DNA of 64,000 bases, from the NCBI GenBank assembly GCA_021234155.1, contig JAJEKV010000036.1, positions 7,329,426-7,393,425 of the forward strand. Direction: 5' to 3'. The notes below the pieces were generated by a model, which was not told where the DNA came from, made no database searches, and was given only the letters and a program-made list of their open reading frames with translations. Position numbers and translations under genes: made by a program. This document shows, piece after piece, positions 1-9,800 of this stretch. Position 1 is the first letter of the stretch; every line of letters begins with the position of its first letter. Source of the DNA: Isoetes taiwanensis. Lineage: Eukaryota > Streptophyta > Lycopodiopsida > Isoetales > Isoetaceae.

Positions 1-439
1 TGTGGATGATAAATGGTGTCCTGGTGTACACACAGATTACAAATTTTATATCAGCTCAAAAAAGAGTATTTTCCAACCTATACCTCTCGTCGTCAACCTG
101 TAGCATGTAAATTCTGCAAACGCAATTACCCTCAATTGCAAACGTTAGATTGGTATTACAGAGTATTATTTCAACATCGAGGCTTGATACATTCTATCTG
201 CTAGGATACTCTACCATAGTACACTACGGCTATTAAATATTATATAAACCTCAAGTTTTTAGATGACTAACTGGTTGTAAAGACATTAAGATACTGACAC
301 TATTACTAGAATTCAATCCTAAATTCCTATATCCCCTAGGCTAAGACTTGTGACCGGACTTACTATAGCTAAATTCTTACCGTGATAGAAATAACTAACT
401 TACCATATGCCCCAAAATGGGATTGTGGCACCTTGAGAT
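1..439. other. Non-coding flank of the gypsy element
   Basis: No gene is recognisable here. The stretch lies downstream of the stop codon of the minus-strand gypsy polyprotein. It should therefore hold that element's 3' untranslated region and perhaps the start of its 3' LTR. I could not match it to sequence to the right of the gag gene, so no LTR border can be placed. Confidence 0.4.
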
Positions 440-3400
440 TCAAGGCCAATACTTCTTTAGATATTTGAGATTCACTGGATTAGGAAGCATGCTTAAATCG
501 CTCCTCTGCAACCAATATGAATGCTGCCCTGCTTTGCGTGCCACAAAAAATGGTCCTTCCCAGCGGGGTTGAAACTTCTTAACTTTTTGCTCCCTATTCC
601 ACTTCAATACCAATTCCCCTTCTTCAAATTCACCTTGCAGATTTTGTTTTCTCTGAAAATATGCTCTATCTTTCTCTTTCTTTATTTGCAGATTCATCTC
701 ACCTAGCCATCTATCTTCATCCAGCTGCATTATCTGATCAAGCCTTGTTCTTAGAGGATCCTCAACTATCATTTCCATTTCTATGGCATATTTTAAGGAA
801 GGTAATTCAATATCTATTGGCAAGAGTGCTTCTGTACCATAAACTAACCTGAATGGGGAATACCCTGTAGCTGGTTTCCAAGTAGTCCTATACGCCCACA
901 ATGCCATGTTTAGTTTTACATGCCAATCCCTTTTAGATGTATTTATGGTCTTCTTCAAGATGCTCACTAATACCTTATTAGTTGATTCAGCCTGCCCATT
1001 GCCTTCTGGATAATATGAGGAACTTTTTACATGCTTAATTCTCATCTTGTCTGTTAGATCTTGTATCACTGCATTAATAAAATGTGTACCACGATCTGTT
1101 AATATTTTCTTTGGTATTCCAAATCGGCAGCATAAATGAGTAAATATAAAGCCAGCTGTATTTTCTGCCGTAGCCTTCCTTAGTGGGACTGCCTCGGCCC
1201 ACTTAGTAAACAGATCCGTCGCTACTAAGATGTATTCATGTTGGGCTGCTGAGGGTGGGTCTAATGGTCCTATATAATCTAGCCCCCATATCTCAAAAGG
1301 TCCAAGTGTATCCACTGCCCCAAGTTCTCCCGGATGAAATTTTCCTATCCCGAATACTTGGCATTCATGACAATGCTTAACATACTCTTGGCAATCTTGG
1401 TGAAGTGTGGGCCAAAAGTACCCTGCTCGCAATACCTTTTTCCCAGTAGCCCTGCCTGCCATATGACCGCCACAAACACCACTATGACAGTTTTCCAAGG
1501 CAACCAATTGTTCTTCTTCGTCCAAACATCGAAGCAAAATACCGTCCATGCTTTTGCGACATAAAATGTCCCCCACCAATAGGTATGAAAGACAGTTCAA
1601 TTTGAACTTTCTTAAGGCTTTTGCTGACAATCCTATAGGCAGAGTTTGATCCTCCAAATATGCTTTAATCGGCACCATCCATGAGGTTTGCTTACCAATG
1701 TACAGACTGTGTTCTTCCGCTGTGTTTAACGCTGCCATATCCCCATGATTAACCAAAGTATTGCTTCCCATTTCACTTGTTACGTTTAGATGCTCCTTTT
1801 TAAGGGTGTCATTCGCTTCTCTTTCATGCAGATCAAAACAGAAAAAAGCATAAGGCAAATACTTACTTGGATTTCTGGCTCCATCATATAACTTCACGTT
1901 TAACTGATACTCTTGCAACCTCACTGCCCATTTGTAAAGTTTTGCTTTCTTTGTACATTTACCGAAGAGCAAAGGCAAAGGATTTTGCTTCATATAGACT
2001 GTAACCTGCAGATTCACAAAATAGTGACCACACTTATCCACTAGATGTATGAGCGCTGCTGCATATTTTTCCATTTTAGGATATCTCTCCTCTATAACTG
2101 ACCATTGTCTTCCTGTATACGTGATTATTCCTTGGGATTGACATAATGCGACTCCTATGGCCCATTCTGTAACAGTAACATAAGCTGAATAAGGTTGCTC
2201 CTTAGGTGGTACTAGAGTCTGTCCGCTGCCCATAATTTTTAGCAACTCCTTCCATGCCTCTTGGCAAGCTGGTGTCCAATCTACTTGGACGAATTTACTT
2301 CTTCCTTTTGGAACATGCCCCTGCCTAGTCAACTTTGTAATGGGACTTAGAATATGAGACATATTCGGGATATGCATTCTGGTGAAGCTCACCATCCCAA
2401 TAAGACCTTTCACTGCTTTTAAGGTCTTTGGCGGTTGCAGAGACTGTATTATCTTAAGTTTATCCTCTGCTATTTGTATGCCGTCAGTCGAAACTTCATG
2501 CCCCAAAAGTACTCCCTTGTTAGTGAAGAAAATGCATTTGGAAGGATTTAGGCATACCTCAAACTTTCTACAGAATTCACAAACTTGTTGCAGGTAAAAA
2601 ATATGTTCTCTCCTAGAAGTCGCCAAGCACAAATCATCCAAGAATATCCTGAGTATGTCTAATGGAATATCCTTAAAAACTCTGCTCATAGCTCTTTGAA
2701 ACGTGGCAGGGGCATTCATAAGGCCAAATGGCATCCTTCTCATTGCATATGTACCCCATGGAGTTATAAATGAGGTTTTTGATTGATCATCTTCTTTAAT
2801 GTAGACTTGGTTGAATCCAGAAAAGCCATCCATAAACGAGTACACCTCCTTACCTGCCACTGTATGTAATATCTCTTCAAGAAATGGCAAAGGGTAATAA
2901 TCTTTGAGCGTGGCCTTGTTTAGCTCCTGATAATCAATGCAAATTCTTAATTTCCCTTTTGTTTTAAGAACCGGCACTATACACGACACCCAAGATGGAT
3001 TCTGTATTTCATAGATTAATCCAGCTTGCAACATTTTCTGAATTTCCTCCTTCACCAGCATTAATAATGCTGGATTTATTCTCCGTAATTTCTGCTGTAC
3101 TGGCCTAGCTCCTGGTTTTAAGTTAATCTCAAATTCACATATTTCTCTAGATATACCTTTCATCTCAGAATAATCATATGCGAATACCTCTGAATATTCT
3201 TGAAATAGTTGGGCAAGCTTGTCCCTTTCTTCCACATTTACTGAAGCTCCTAATGCCACTTTCCTTTCTTTACCATTCTTCATGATAGTGATTTCACTGA
3301 TCTGTTCTTCCTTTGCAACATCGACGACCAATATCGGGTGCAGTTTTTTCAGTTCTTCTTCTTCTATATCCTCCTCTCTAATTGCTCCCTCGCAAATATA

Positions 3401-5263
3401 ATTAAACAAGGCAGCTTTGCATAATGCATCAGCTTCTGAATTTTGTTCACGTGGCACATGGCATATTTCCCAAAAAGCAAAATCTGCTAGTTTTGCATGA
3501 GTTTCATTCCACAACTGCAATAGATGCTGATTTCTAACCCTATAATCTCCAAGGATTTGATTGCAAACAAGCTGCGAATCACCCCTGATATGAAGGTGTG
3601 TGACACCATGTTCTTGTGCAATTGTTAAGCCTGCCAATAATGCTCTATATTCTGCTGCATTGGACGTGCAATCATGAAAAATATCTCCCTTCTTTGCGAG
3701 CACCTCCATCCTCTCATTTTTAAGTACAGCCCCCGTGCAAGCTAGCTGCAACTTTTTGGAAATTCCCCCGTCAAACCATAAATATGCGCATTTCTCGACA
3801 TCCTCCTCAAGTACTACTGTTTCCTGCTTTACTAATAAGTGATCATCAATATCATTAGATGTGATTATTGGAGTTATCTCAGTGTTGATAATAAATTGGC
3901 CCATCCCTTCATTCAACAACACATCCTCTATTTCTATAAGATGCACTTCCTCATTCTTACCTTCGTCATTTTTTTTCTTTCCTTCTCTGTTAAAAATATA
4001 TGACACTTGCATTCCATTAGAGATACTACAATAACCCCTGCTCCATACTGGTCTAGCATCAACTGATTTCATCCATCTTCTACCCAATAATAAATCATAG
4101 TTTGTGGGCTTACCTGGGTCGTCGTAAGATGGTACAACAACAAAACTTGCCACTACTGTTATTTCCTCGATTATCACCGGAACATCTGTTACGATTCCAA
4201 TGGGCTTCACTTTATGACCAGAAAATGTTCGAAGTATCTGCATAGTGGATTTATTTACTTTTAATCCAAGTTGCGTCATCACATTGTATGGCATGACATT
4301 AGAACCAGATCCTCCATCTACATAAACTCTTTCCAAATGCTTGCCCTTAACTGTAGCATCACACTCGAAGATACCAGGATCTTCTACCGCTTCATTCACT
4401 ATGATGGCGCTCACTAAGCATTCTTCGTCAAGATTTTCCATATTGCTTACACAACTCTCACCATTCTGCTCCATTAAATCCAGTAACTTTTGTTTATATG
4501 AAGGAGCGACCTTGAGCAAAGTTAGCAGATCCATCCGCACACTTGAGCCTTTCAGCAATCTTTCCAAATCATGTGGCCCCTCGGTTTCCTCTATTTTCTT
4601 GGGTGCAATGGGTAACTTATTCTTTAGGTGACTTAGAGTAACTTCTGCAGCAGTATTAGTCATTATCGGACTACTTTTGGTTGAAATTTTTGCATGCTTT
4701 GCTAGTGGTTCAACTTTATTATCTGGCAGCGTGTGTTGATACCTCGCTGCCTCATGGTAAGGCATTTCAGAATGCTGGACACGACTTTGTTGTCTTGTGA
4801 CTACATTCAAGATTTCATCTTCCTTTTCAACCTCCACAGTCTGTTCTATCAGATTTATGTTTGCTCCTGAACTTGTGCTTGCACTTCTGTTTTTTACCAT
4901 GTCCTGCCTGGATAAATACTGCTTGACTCTGCACTTTTCTTCACTATGTCCTATTTCTTTGCAGAAAGCACAAACCGGACATTCTTTTCCATAGTGGCCT
5001 CTTATATTACAGTTTGGGCAAGGTCTTCCCCAACATGTAGCTTCGGTATGCCCCAATCTTTGGCAAACAGTGCACGTATTAATTGTAGCATTTGCTGCTT
5101 GCATTTTTAGAGCCTCAGTAAGCTGTTTTGAAATTTCCAGTAATGTTTGCATACCTGTTTCAAGTCTATCAGTAGCTTTTGCTACTTCCTTCTTGATCTC
5201 CTCTTCAAATCGAACCTTCTTTTCTTTCTTCTCACCTTGTACAATATATATTTCCCCTTCTTT
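440..5263 (-). CDS. Gypsy polyprotein: nucleocapsid, protease, RNase H, RT, integrase
   Basis: The reading frame runs without a stop from the nested insertion to 440. Residue numbers count from the open frame entering at 5341, whose first 26 residues come from the inserted LTR. Three tandem CX2CX4HX4C zinc knuckles lie at residues 90-137. The aspartic protease has DGGSGSNVM (D342) and LLGRRWM. A full RNase H domain follows, with the catalytic set D524, E564, D588 and D638. RT spans about 750-930, with FMDGFSG and FLDD in place of YxDD. The tether RNase H after RT (about 1040-1130) has lost its acidic residues. Integrase has the zinc site H1286, H1293, C1324, C1327 and the triad D1355, D1416, E1452 with DD35E spacing. 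The frame ends in an integrase C-terminal region. It looks recently active but is cut from its gag by the insertion. The complete RNase H lies before RT, not after the tether domain as I know it from Tat elements. Confidence 0.9.
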   Translation of the reverse strand, partial: KEGEIYIVQGEKKEKKVRFEEEIKKEVAKATDRLETGMQTLLEISKQLTEALKMQAANATINTCTVCQRLGHTEATCWGRPCPNCNIRGHYGKECPVCAFCKEIGHSEEKCRVKQYLSRQDMVKNRSASTSSGANINLIEQTVEVEKEDEILNVVTRQQSRVQHSEMPYHEAARYQHTLPDNKVEPLAKHAKISTKSSPIMTNTAAEVTLSHLKNKLPIAPKKIEETEGPHDLERLLKGSSVRMDLLTLLKVAPSYKQKLLDLMEQNGESCVSNMENLDEECLVSAIIVNEAVEDPGIFECDATVKGKHLERVYVDGGSGSNVMPYNVMTQLGLKVNKSTMQILRTFSGHKVKPIGIVTDVPVIIEEITVVASFVVVPSYDDPGKPTNYDLLLGRRWMKSVDARPVWSRGYCSISNGMQVSYIFNREGKKKNDEGKNEEVHLIEIEDVLLNEGMGQFIINTEITPIITSNDIDDHLLVKQETVVLEEDVEKCAYLWFDGGISKKLQLACTGAVLKNERMEVLAKKGDIFHDCTSNAAEYRALLAGLTIAQEHGVTHLHIRGDSQLVCNQILGDYRVRNQHLLQLWNETHAKLADFAFWEICHVPREQNSEADALCKAALFNYICEGAIREEDIEEEELKKLHPILVVDVAKEEQISEITIMKNGKERKVALGASVNVEERDKLAQLFQEYSEVFAYDYSEMKGISREICEFEINLKPGARPVQQKLRRINPALLMLVKEEIQKMLQAGLIYEIQNPSWVSCIVPVLKTKGKLRICIDYQELNKATLKDYYPLPFLEEILHTVAGKEVYSFMDGFSGFNQVYIKEDDQSKTSFITPWGTYAMRRMPFGLMNAPATFQRAMSRVFKDIPLDILRIFLDDLCLATSRREHIFYLQQVCEFCRKFEVCLNPSKCIFFTNKGVLLGHEVSTDGIQIAEDKLKIIQSLQPPKTLKAVKGLIGMVSFTRMHIPNMSHILSPITKLTRQGHVPKGRSKFVQVDWTPACQEAWKELLKIMGSGQTLVPPKEQPYSAYVTVTEWAIGVALCQSQGIITYTGRQWSVIEERYPKMEKYAAALIHLVDKCGHYFVNLQVTVYMKQNPLPLLFGKCTKKAKLYKWAVRLQEYQLNVKLYDGARNPSKYLPYAFFCFDLHEREANDTLKKEHLNVTSEMGSNTLVNHGDMAALNTAEEHSLYIGKQTSWMVPIKAYLEDQTLPIGLSAKALRKFKLNCLSYLLVGDILCRKSMDGILLRCLDEEEQLVALENCHSGVCGGHMAGRATGKKVLRAGYFWPTLHQDCQEYVKHCHECQVFGIGKFHPGELGAVDTLGPFEIWGLDYIGPLDPPSAAQHEYILVATDLFTKWAEAVPLRKATAENTAGFIFTHLCCRFGIPKKILTDRGTHFINAVIQDLTDKMRIKHVKSSSYYPEGNGQAESTNKVLVSILKKTINTSKRDWHVKLNMALWAYRTTWKPATGYSPFRLVYGTEALLPIDIELPSLKYAIEMEMIVEDPLRTRLDQIMQLDEDRWLGEMNLQIKKEKDRAYFQRKQNLQGEFEEGELVLKWNREQKVKKFQPRWEGPFFVARKAGQHSYWLQRSDLSMLPNPVNLKYLKKYWP

Positions 5264-5589
5264 TGTCAAGGTTGCACCAAGAACGGGAGAGAAAGGGATG
5301 CACACTGAATTCCGAGAGCGCAAGCTCCCAAAACAAAGCAAAAAGGAATTGTATTCAATTTTCTATGAGATACATGAAGTACAATGATATAAACAAAACG
5401 GTGATACTAAGAATAGTATTAGCCCTTCACCCACCGCCACTAATAACAGCCGTTACTTAGTTAGGTCGGTGCTCAGTGCTGATAAGGTGCTGATTCAGCA
5501 CATAGTCAGCACCTATGTGCTGAGTGATGTCAGTGCGGTCAAGCATGTCTAGCAGCAAGATGGTGATCTCGATATCATATATCTCGACA
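5264..5589 (-). repeat. 3' LTR of the nested copia element
   Basis: A 326-bp direct repeat of 7240-7565, starting TGTCAAGG and ending CTCGACA. By eye it is identical to its partner. It contains an imperfect palindrome around repeated GTGCTGA/TCAGCAC motifs near its middle. It also supplies the first 26 codons of the open frame that runs into the gypsy pol. Confidence 0.95.
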
Positions 5590-5598
5590 CTCCTCCTT
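5590..5598 (-). promoter_or_regulatory. Polypurine tract of the nested element
   Basis: On the minus strand AAGGAGGAG abuts the 3' LTR, the expected place for the plus-strand primer. Confidence 0.8.
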
Positions 5599-5673
5599 GA
5601 TGAGAGATCGCCATCTCCATGCTCAGCCTCCTCCTCCTGGAGATAAGATCTGAATCTTGGTCAAGACTGTCGC

Positions 5674-6414
5674 TTAATCAGGGTCATCTGAAAAGCTCAA
5701 AAACCAAGTTTGCATGAAGAGATCAGCTCTATTCTCTCTGATAAGTAAATAGACCTGCTGATCAACCACTGTATCAGGAACAATAAGTCGATAGAGTTTG
5801 TCTTTGATATCAATAATTGTTTTGCCAAGAGGAACATGAAAATTATTTCCATGCATAGCCTCGATATAGGCAATAGAAGCATCAGATATGATTACTTCGT
5901 TAAGACTTATGGACTCAACAACCATAAATGCAGCTACTCCAACAACATGAAAATCAAACCTTAGTACCTTCGCTTGACCTTGATCAAGTGTTGCTAGAAG
6001 TAAAGAGTCAACTGCTCCTCCTTGCTTTGGAATCATGATCATATATGATGCATATTCAACTCCTTCACAATCAAGTGAATTAAGATCTCCTCCTTGATCT
6101 GGAAATAGAAAAGAGTTGAGTGCCATAACAGGTGCTGGAATTGTTGGAAGTGCTGTAAGTGCTGGAAGTTTCTGTAATCCGAACAGAAAAATCAGTTGAT
6201 CAGGTGTGAGAACCTGAGTGCGTCCTTGCATAAATGCCACCAAAGTATCAGAAATGAATGCCACTTGATGAAGTGTTGCCACATTGCCTGAAAATGGGGA
6301 GACGAAGGCCACATCAAGATATCCTAGCTCAATGGCTGGGGTATCTATTAATCCTCGCTTGAAGGTCTTTGGAATATCGAAAATTGGCATCCATTTATTG
6401 GGTCTTCTTTGCAT
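5674..6414 (-). CDS. Unrecognised 246-residue ORF in the nested element
   Basis: This ORF starts at an ATG at 6414, overlaps the end of gag by 20 bp and is read in a different frame. It fills the place where pol would lie. The protein has no aspartic protease motif, zinc knuckle, integrase triad or YxDD box. It is moderately hydrophobic, with patches such as VVGVAAFMVVESISL and IVPDTVVDQQVYLLIRE, and ends FSDDPD. I do not recognise the family. It may be a decayed or captured sequence, or a conserved accessory protein of this element family. A full-length frame in a young element, where random stops would be expected, suggests it is kept. Confidence 0.5.
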   Translation of the reverse strand: MQRRPNKWMPIFDIPKTFKRGLIDTPAIELGYLDVAFVSPFSGNVATLHQVAFISDTLVAFMQGRTQVLTPDQLIFLFGLQKLPALTALPTIPAPVMALNSFLFPDQGGDLNSLDCEGVEYASYMIMIPKQGGAVDSLLLATLDQGQAKVLRFDFHVVGVAAFMVVESISLNEVIISDASIAYIEAMHGNNFHVPLGKTIIDIKDKLYRLIVPDTVVDQQVYLLIRENRADLFMQTWFLSFSDDPD

Positions 6415-7189
6415 CGTCGATATCGAGAAAAGTAGAAGGATCTAAATCCACTACTTCATGCTTAATAGGAAGAGATAATCTGCTGCCAATGTGCTTCTCC
6501 TCCTCATCGTGCTCATCCCCATTTAGGATAGATTGAGTCTTTGAATGCCCTGCTGCAAAGAGAGTGGCATGATTATCTTTACCTGCATCTTGCCTCATCA
6601 TGATCTCCTCCTTAATAGAAGTGATTGCTTGATGGAAGCCCATATCTTTGTCTTGCATGAAGCTGCTGCACAAAGAATCAAATGCATTAGGTAATGATCG
6701 AGGAAGAAAAATAGTTGCATCGATTGTGAGATCGATGCTCTTCTCCAAAAAGCTTCAATCTGGCTGGAAGGTGTGTTTCATGTGATCCGAGAACTTCGTC
6801 AAGACTTTCAGCCAGCTCGTCCCCAAAGACATATCCATCATCTCTGCATACAAGTGCCCAATCTTATGGGTCTTTTGGTCATGCGTCTCAATGAGAGCAT
6901 GCCACAAATCGTGGCTATTCTCTTGCTGGAACTCATCAAGGATAGAGTCAGCTAAGGAAAGCCCGATATATACCATAGCCTTTTCATCTCGGCGCTGCCA
7001 AGCATGCAAATCAGCAATATTCTTGGCATCCGGTGCAGGTTCTTGGCCATTAACAATTCCCCAAACTCCTTCATCCTTGAGAATGAAGATCATTCCGCTT
7101 TTCCATTGCTGGAAACCTGTGCCGTCAAAGATTTGAATCGCATGACCGCCAGGGAAGGTAATCTGGTTGTAGCTTGCATCCTTCTCCAT
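6395..7189 (-). pseudogene. Copia-type Gag (UBN2-like) with an in-frame stop
   Basis: The frame starts at an ATG at 7189 and shows copia Gag features: FDGTGFQQWKSGM, then WQRRDEKAMVYIGLSL, then SHDLWHALIETH. A TGA at 6755-6757 interrupts it after HTFQPD. The same frame then continues to 6395 with the expected second half of the domain (LPRSLPNAFDSL, then HQAITSIKEEIMMRQ). The Gag is therefore cut by one nonsense codon. No zinc knuckle was seen. The last codons overlap the start of the next ORF by 20 bp in another frame. Confidence 0.8.
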
Positions 7190-7227
7190 TGTTGTATTGA
7201 TCTTGAATCAATCTCAGCACACCTAGT

Positions 7228-7239
7228 GCTTTGATACCA
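7228..7239 (-). promoter_or_regulatory. Primer-binding site, initiator Met tRNA type
   Basis: On the minus strand TGGTATCAAAGC directly follows the 5' LTR. It differs at one base from TGGTATCAGAGC, the common plant copia site complementary to the 3' end of initiator tRNA-Met. Confidence 0.85.
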
Positions 7240-7565
7240 TGTCAAGGTTGCACCAAGAACGGGAGAGAAAGGGATGCACACTGAATTCCGAGAGCGCAAG
7301 CTCCCAAAACAAAGCAAAAAGGAATTGTATTCAATTTTCTATGAGATACATGAAGTACAATGATATAAACAAAACGGTGATACTAAGAATAGTATTAGCC
7401 CTTCACCCACCGCCACTAATAACAGCCGTTACTTAGTTAGGTCGGTGCTCAGTGCTGATAAGGTGCTGATTCAGCACATAGTCAGCACCTATGTGCTGAG
7501 TGATGTCAGTGCGGTCAAGCATGTCTAGCAGCAAGATGGTGATCTCGATATCATATATCTCGACA
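7240..7565 (-). repeat. 5' LTR of the nested copia element
   Basis: A 326-bp direct repeat of 5264-5589 with the same TG...CA ends, followed on the right by the TCTTT target duplication. In element orientation this is the promoter-bearing LTR, because the primer-binding site lies on its left side. Confidence 0.95.
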
Positions 7566-8269
7566 TCTTTCTCATTTTCCCATTCAGGAGGCAAATGACG
7601 AGGAGTATAAACTCTACTATCATCTTCTGGCATCAAAGCTATAGTCTTAGATATTTCTATGGCAATGGAGGATGCCTTATGAAACGAATCTAACTGACCT
7701 GCAAGTTGAAGCTTGTATAGTTTTTTGTAGACCTTATGCAGCGGCTTTAAACCAAGCACAAAAAATTCCACCACGTAATCAGTAGGAGTTTGCACATCCA
7801 TCTGTTGACAATTCATGAGATAAGTGTGAAATCTTTCCACGAAAGAGGAGACACTTTCTCCCCTGCGTATTACCATAGTGTGCAGCCCCTGAATTAGTGT
7901 GCGTCTAGAAGATGCAACCCCAAATCTATCCAAAAAATTTTGTGTAAGAATATCCCATGGGCAACTGCCATAGCTGACCTGATAGCTGTACCATTGTCTA
8001 GCATCCCCTCTCATGCACTGACCAAATAATTTCACAATGCTTTCAGGCCCATCTTTCTTCTTTCCATATTGTTCAAACCAATCCTCAAACTGGGTAATGA
8101 AGTCTTGAGGGTTTTTGGTTCCATCAAAGATCGGAGCTGGAGAAGGCATAGTGACCTCGATGTGGTAAGGCTGTACTATTGGAATTGCATCTGAATCTCT
8201 GACAGAATTGTGATGATGATGCTGGTCTGCCATTTTTACAGACCCCTCTGACTCGCCTTCTCTTTCCAT
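7566..8269 (-). CDS. Gypsy gag N-terminal part, interrupted
   Basis: This is the capsid part of the same gypsy element. The protein has the retrotransposon Gag pattern: an FDGTKNPQDFITQFEDWF start, then ARQWY, then a region with LIQGLHTM and ESVSSFVERF. I chose the ATG at 8269; the frame is open further upstream to 8320 but has no ATG there. The coding sequence meets the nested element just after PPEWENEKD. Codons beyond that point belong to the inserted LTR and are not gag. The downstream half, with three zinc knuckles, resumes at 5263 in the same frame. Confidence 0.85.
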
Positions 8270-8301
8270 GGGATCCGTATATGAGAGCTCCACTGCAATC
8301 G

Positions 8302-8319
8302 GGTCCCACCGGAGTGCCA
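8302..8319 (-). promoter_or_regulatory. Probable primer-binding site of the gypsy element
   Basis: On the minus strand TGGCACTCCGGTGGGACC follows a CAACA that would end the 5' LTR at about 8325. The layout matches Tat and Athila elements, where a TGGCGCC-type site directly follows the LTR. The tRNA cannot be assigned with confidence. Confidence 0.45.
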
Positions 8320-8930
8320 AAAGATGTTGACGTATGTGGAGCTATACACCAACAACCACAATACTATTTCCCTTTTGCTAAAACTATCTTAGGGTCAATG
8401 CAGTTAAGAGGATTACTGGTCCATTAGCAGTAAAGGCAGCCGATAATAATGGTTTTATAAGACATTAGCACGGCTCCTTCTATCAAACATTCGAAATTTG
8501 ATGAACCAAACTTATAACTCGCATTCAACAACGGATAATTAAAATGCATCTGCTTTAGGATGTCATGATTCTTTGCATCTCTACTTAATCTTGTCAAAGG
8601 AAATACAATAAAAAGCAAGGTACAACTGGCTCATTTCAAACCGTGAAAGGTAGGCTTATATTCATTCAACGACATTTGATACATGCAGATCATTCATGGG
8701 ATCTGTTCCATTTGAATAATGAGGACTTCCAGCTTTTTTTCCTTGTTTTCCCCTGTTCTTTTTATAGCATGGATTCAGAATACATATGCATAACATTTAA
8801 TTGATGTATGTTCTCCACCTTCTTTGGAAATCTTCTACTTGCTTACCGGGCATAAATCTTTAACTTCCTTCTTCAGTATAATGCCGGTTCTCTGTTCTAA
8901 GTCTTGTAGCAGGGATGAAGTAATTCCGAC

Positions 8931-9106
8931 TTTCTCATAACAAACATATCTTCAACCTACCTTGTTTGTATAAACTCCCAATATCTTTGCTTACAAGCTT
9001 CGAGCATGACAACGTGGCTTTCTCATAACGGATATATCTTCAACATACCTTGTTGTATAAACTCCCAATATTTTTTGCTTACAAGCTTCGGAATGATGGC
9101 GTAGCT
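8931..9106. repeat. Tandem duplication, 88-bp period
   Basis: Two imperfect copies each start TTTCTCATAA and end near GCTTACAAGCTTCG. The second starts at 9019. They differ by several substitutions and small indels, so the duplication is not recent. Confidence 0.75.
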
Positions 9107-9672
9107 TCAAAATTTGCACAATATTTTTCACTTCTTCCAATAGAAACTGCAAAAACCGATGCATACGAATCTTCAACTATCGATTGATTGAACTTCATAA
9201 GATTTGTATGGAATTCAAAAATCAGATATCGGGCACAAGAATCAAAACATAATTATTAATAAAAAGGCGTATCAAAGCACTCCACGGGGAGCTCTTTTCT
9301 TTTTCCCCGAGCCGTGGCTTCGCCATTGTTTTCTTCCTTCTATACTTCCACGCTTGAAATCCGCTAATTCACGTGTTCGGTGCCTCCATCATTGCCGAAA
9401 CTTCATGCAAAACCGACGTGCACCACCGAGATAACATAAATCTTGAAGAACTAGTTTCCATTTTCAAAGATCGCAAACTGTAACATGGCATTAGGGTTTG
9501 AACATATGGTTTTGAGGCCATTCTTGGTACATCTTGACTTCGGCCTTCTACATATGGATGGATAAAGGATAATAAAATACATGAGAAAACCCATTGGGCG
9601 ATGTGGCAGATAGGGATAACAAATGGCAATTACATGGGCACACCAAGGGGCCTTAAAAAGAGAATACAGAGA

Positions 9673-9800
9673 GGAAAATTGAATCACCTACATGAATTAT
9701 TGCCCTAAAATATATGTTAAGGGCACACTCCATGGAGAAAATTTGAATCACCTACATGAATTATTGCCCTAAAATATATGTTAAGGGCATACTCCATTAT
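9673..9800. repeat. Tandem duplication, 64-bp period
   Basis: Two copies contain GAATCACCTACATGAATT followed by ATATATGTTAAGGGCA, starting at 9681 and 9745 in the core. They are nearly identical. Confidence 0.8.

Larger units (their letters stand above)
5264..7565 (-). mobile_element. Nested non-autonomous copia element with gag only
   Basis: A complete 2302-bp LTR element sits inside the gypsy gag-pol frame. Its borders are exact: 326-bp LTRs beginning TGTC and ending GACA, with TCTTT duplicated at 5259-5263 and 7566-7570. It lies on the minus strand, shown by a primer-binding site next to the right LTR and a purine tract next to the left LTR. It encodes a copia-type Gag and one unrecognised ORF, but no protease, integrase, RT or RNase H. 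That is the plan of a terminal-repeat gag-only element, mobilised by an autonomous copia relative. The two LTRs look identical base by base, so the insertion is young. Confidence 0.92.
440..8324 (-). mobile_element. Ty3/gypsy LTR retrotransposon (Tat-like), split by a nested element
   Basis: A minus-strand Ty3/gypsy element runs from a gag gene on the right to an integrase on the left. A 2302-bp element inserted at 5264-7565 interrupts it. The insertion plus its 5-bp target duplication is 2307 bp, a multiple of three, and the gag and pol parts are in the same frame, so the element had one continuous gag-pol frame of about 1840 codons before the hit. A probable primer-binding site lies at 8302-8319. 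Neither LTR could be delimited; the left one probably lies partly outside the window. The RT and integrase sequences, the degenerate tether RNase H and the extra RNase H point to the plant Tat group. That placement rests on motifs, not on a tree. Confidence 0.85.

Noticed and set aside
1334-5387. Plus-strand frames opposite the gypsy pol gene
   Set aside because: They are antisense shadows of a long frame with clear domains.
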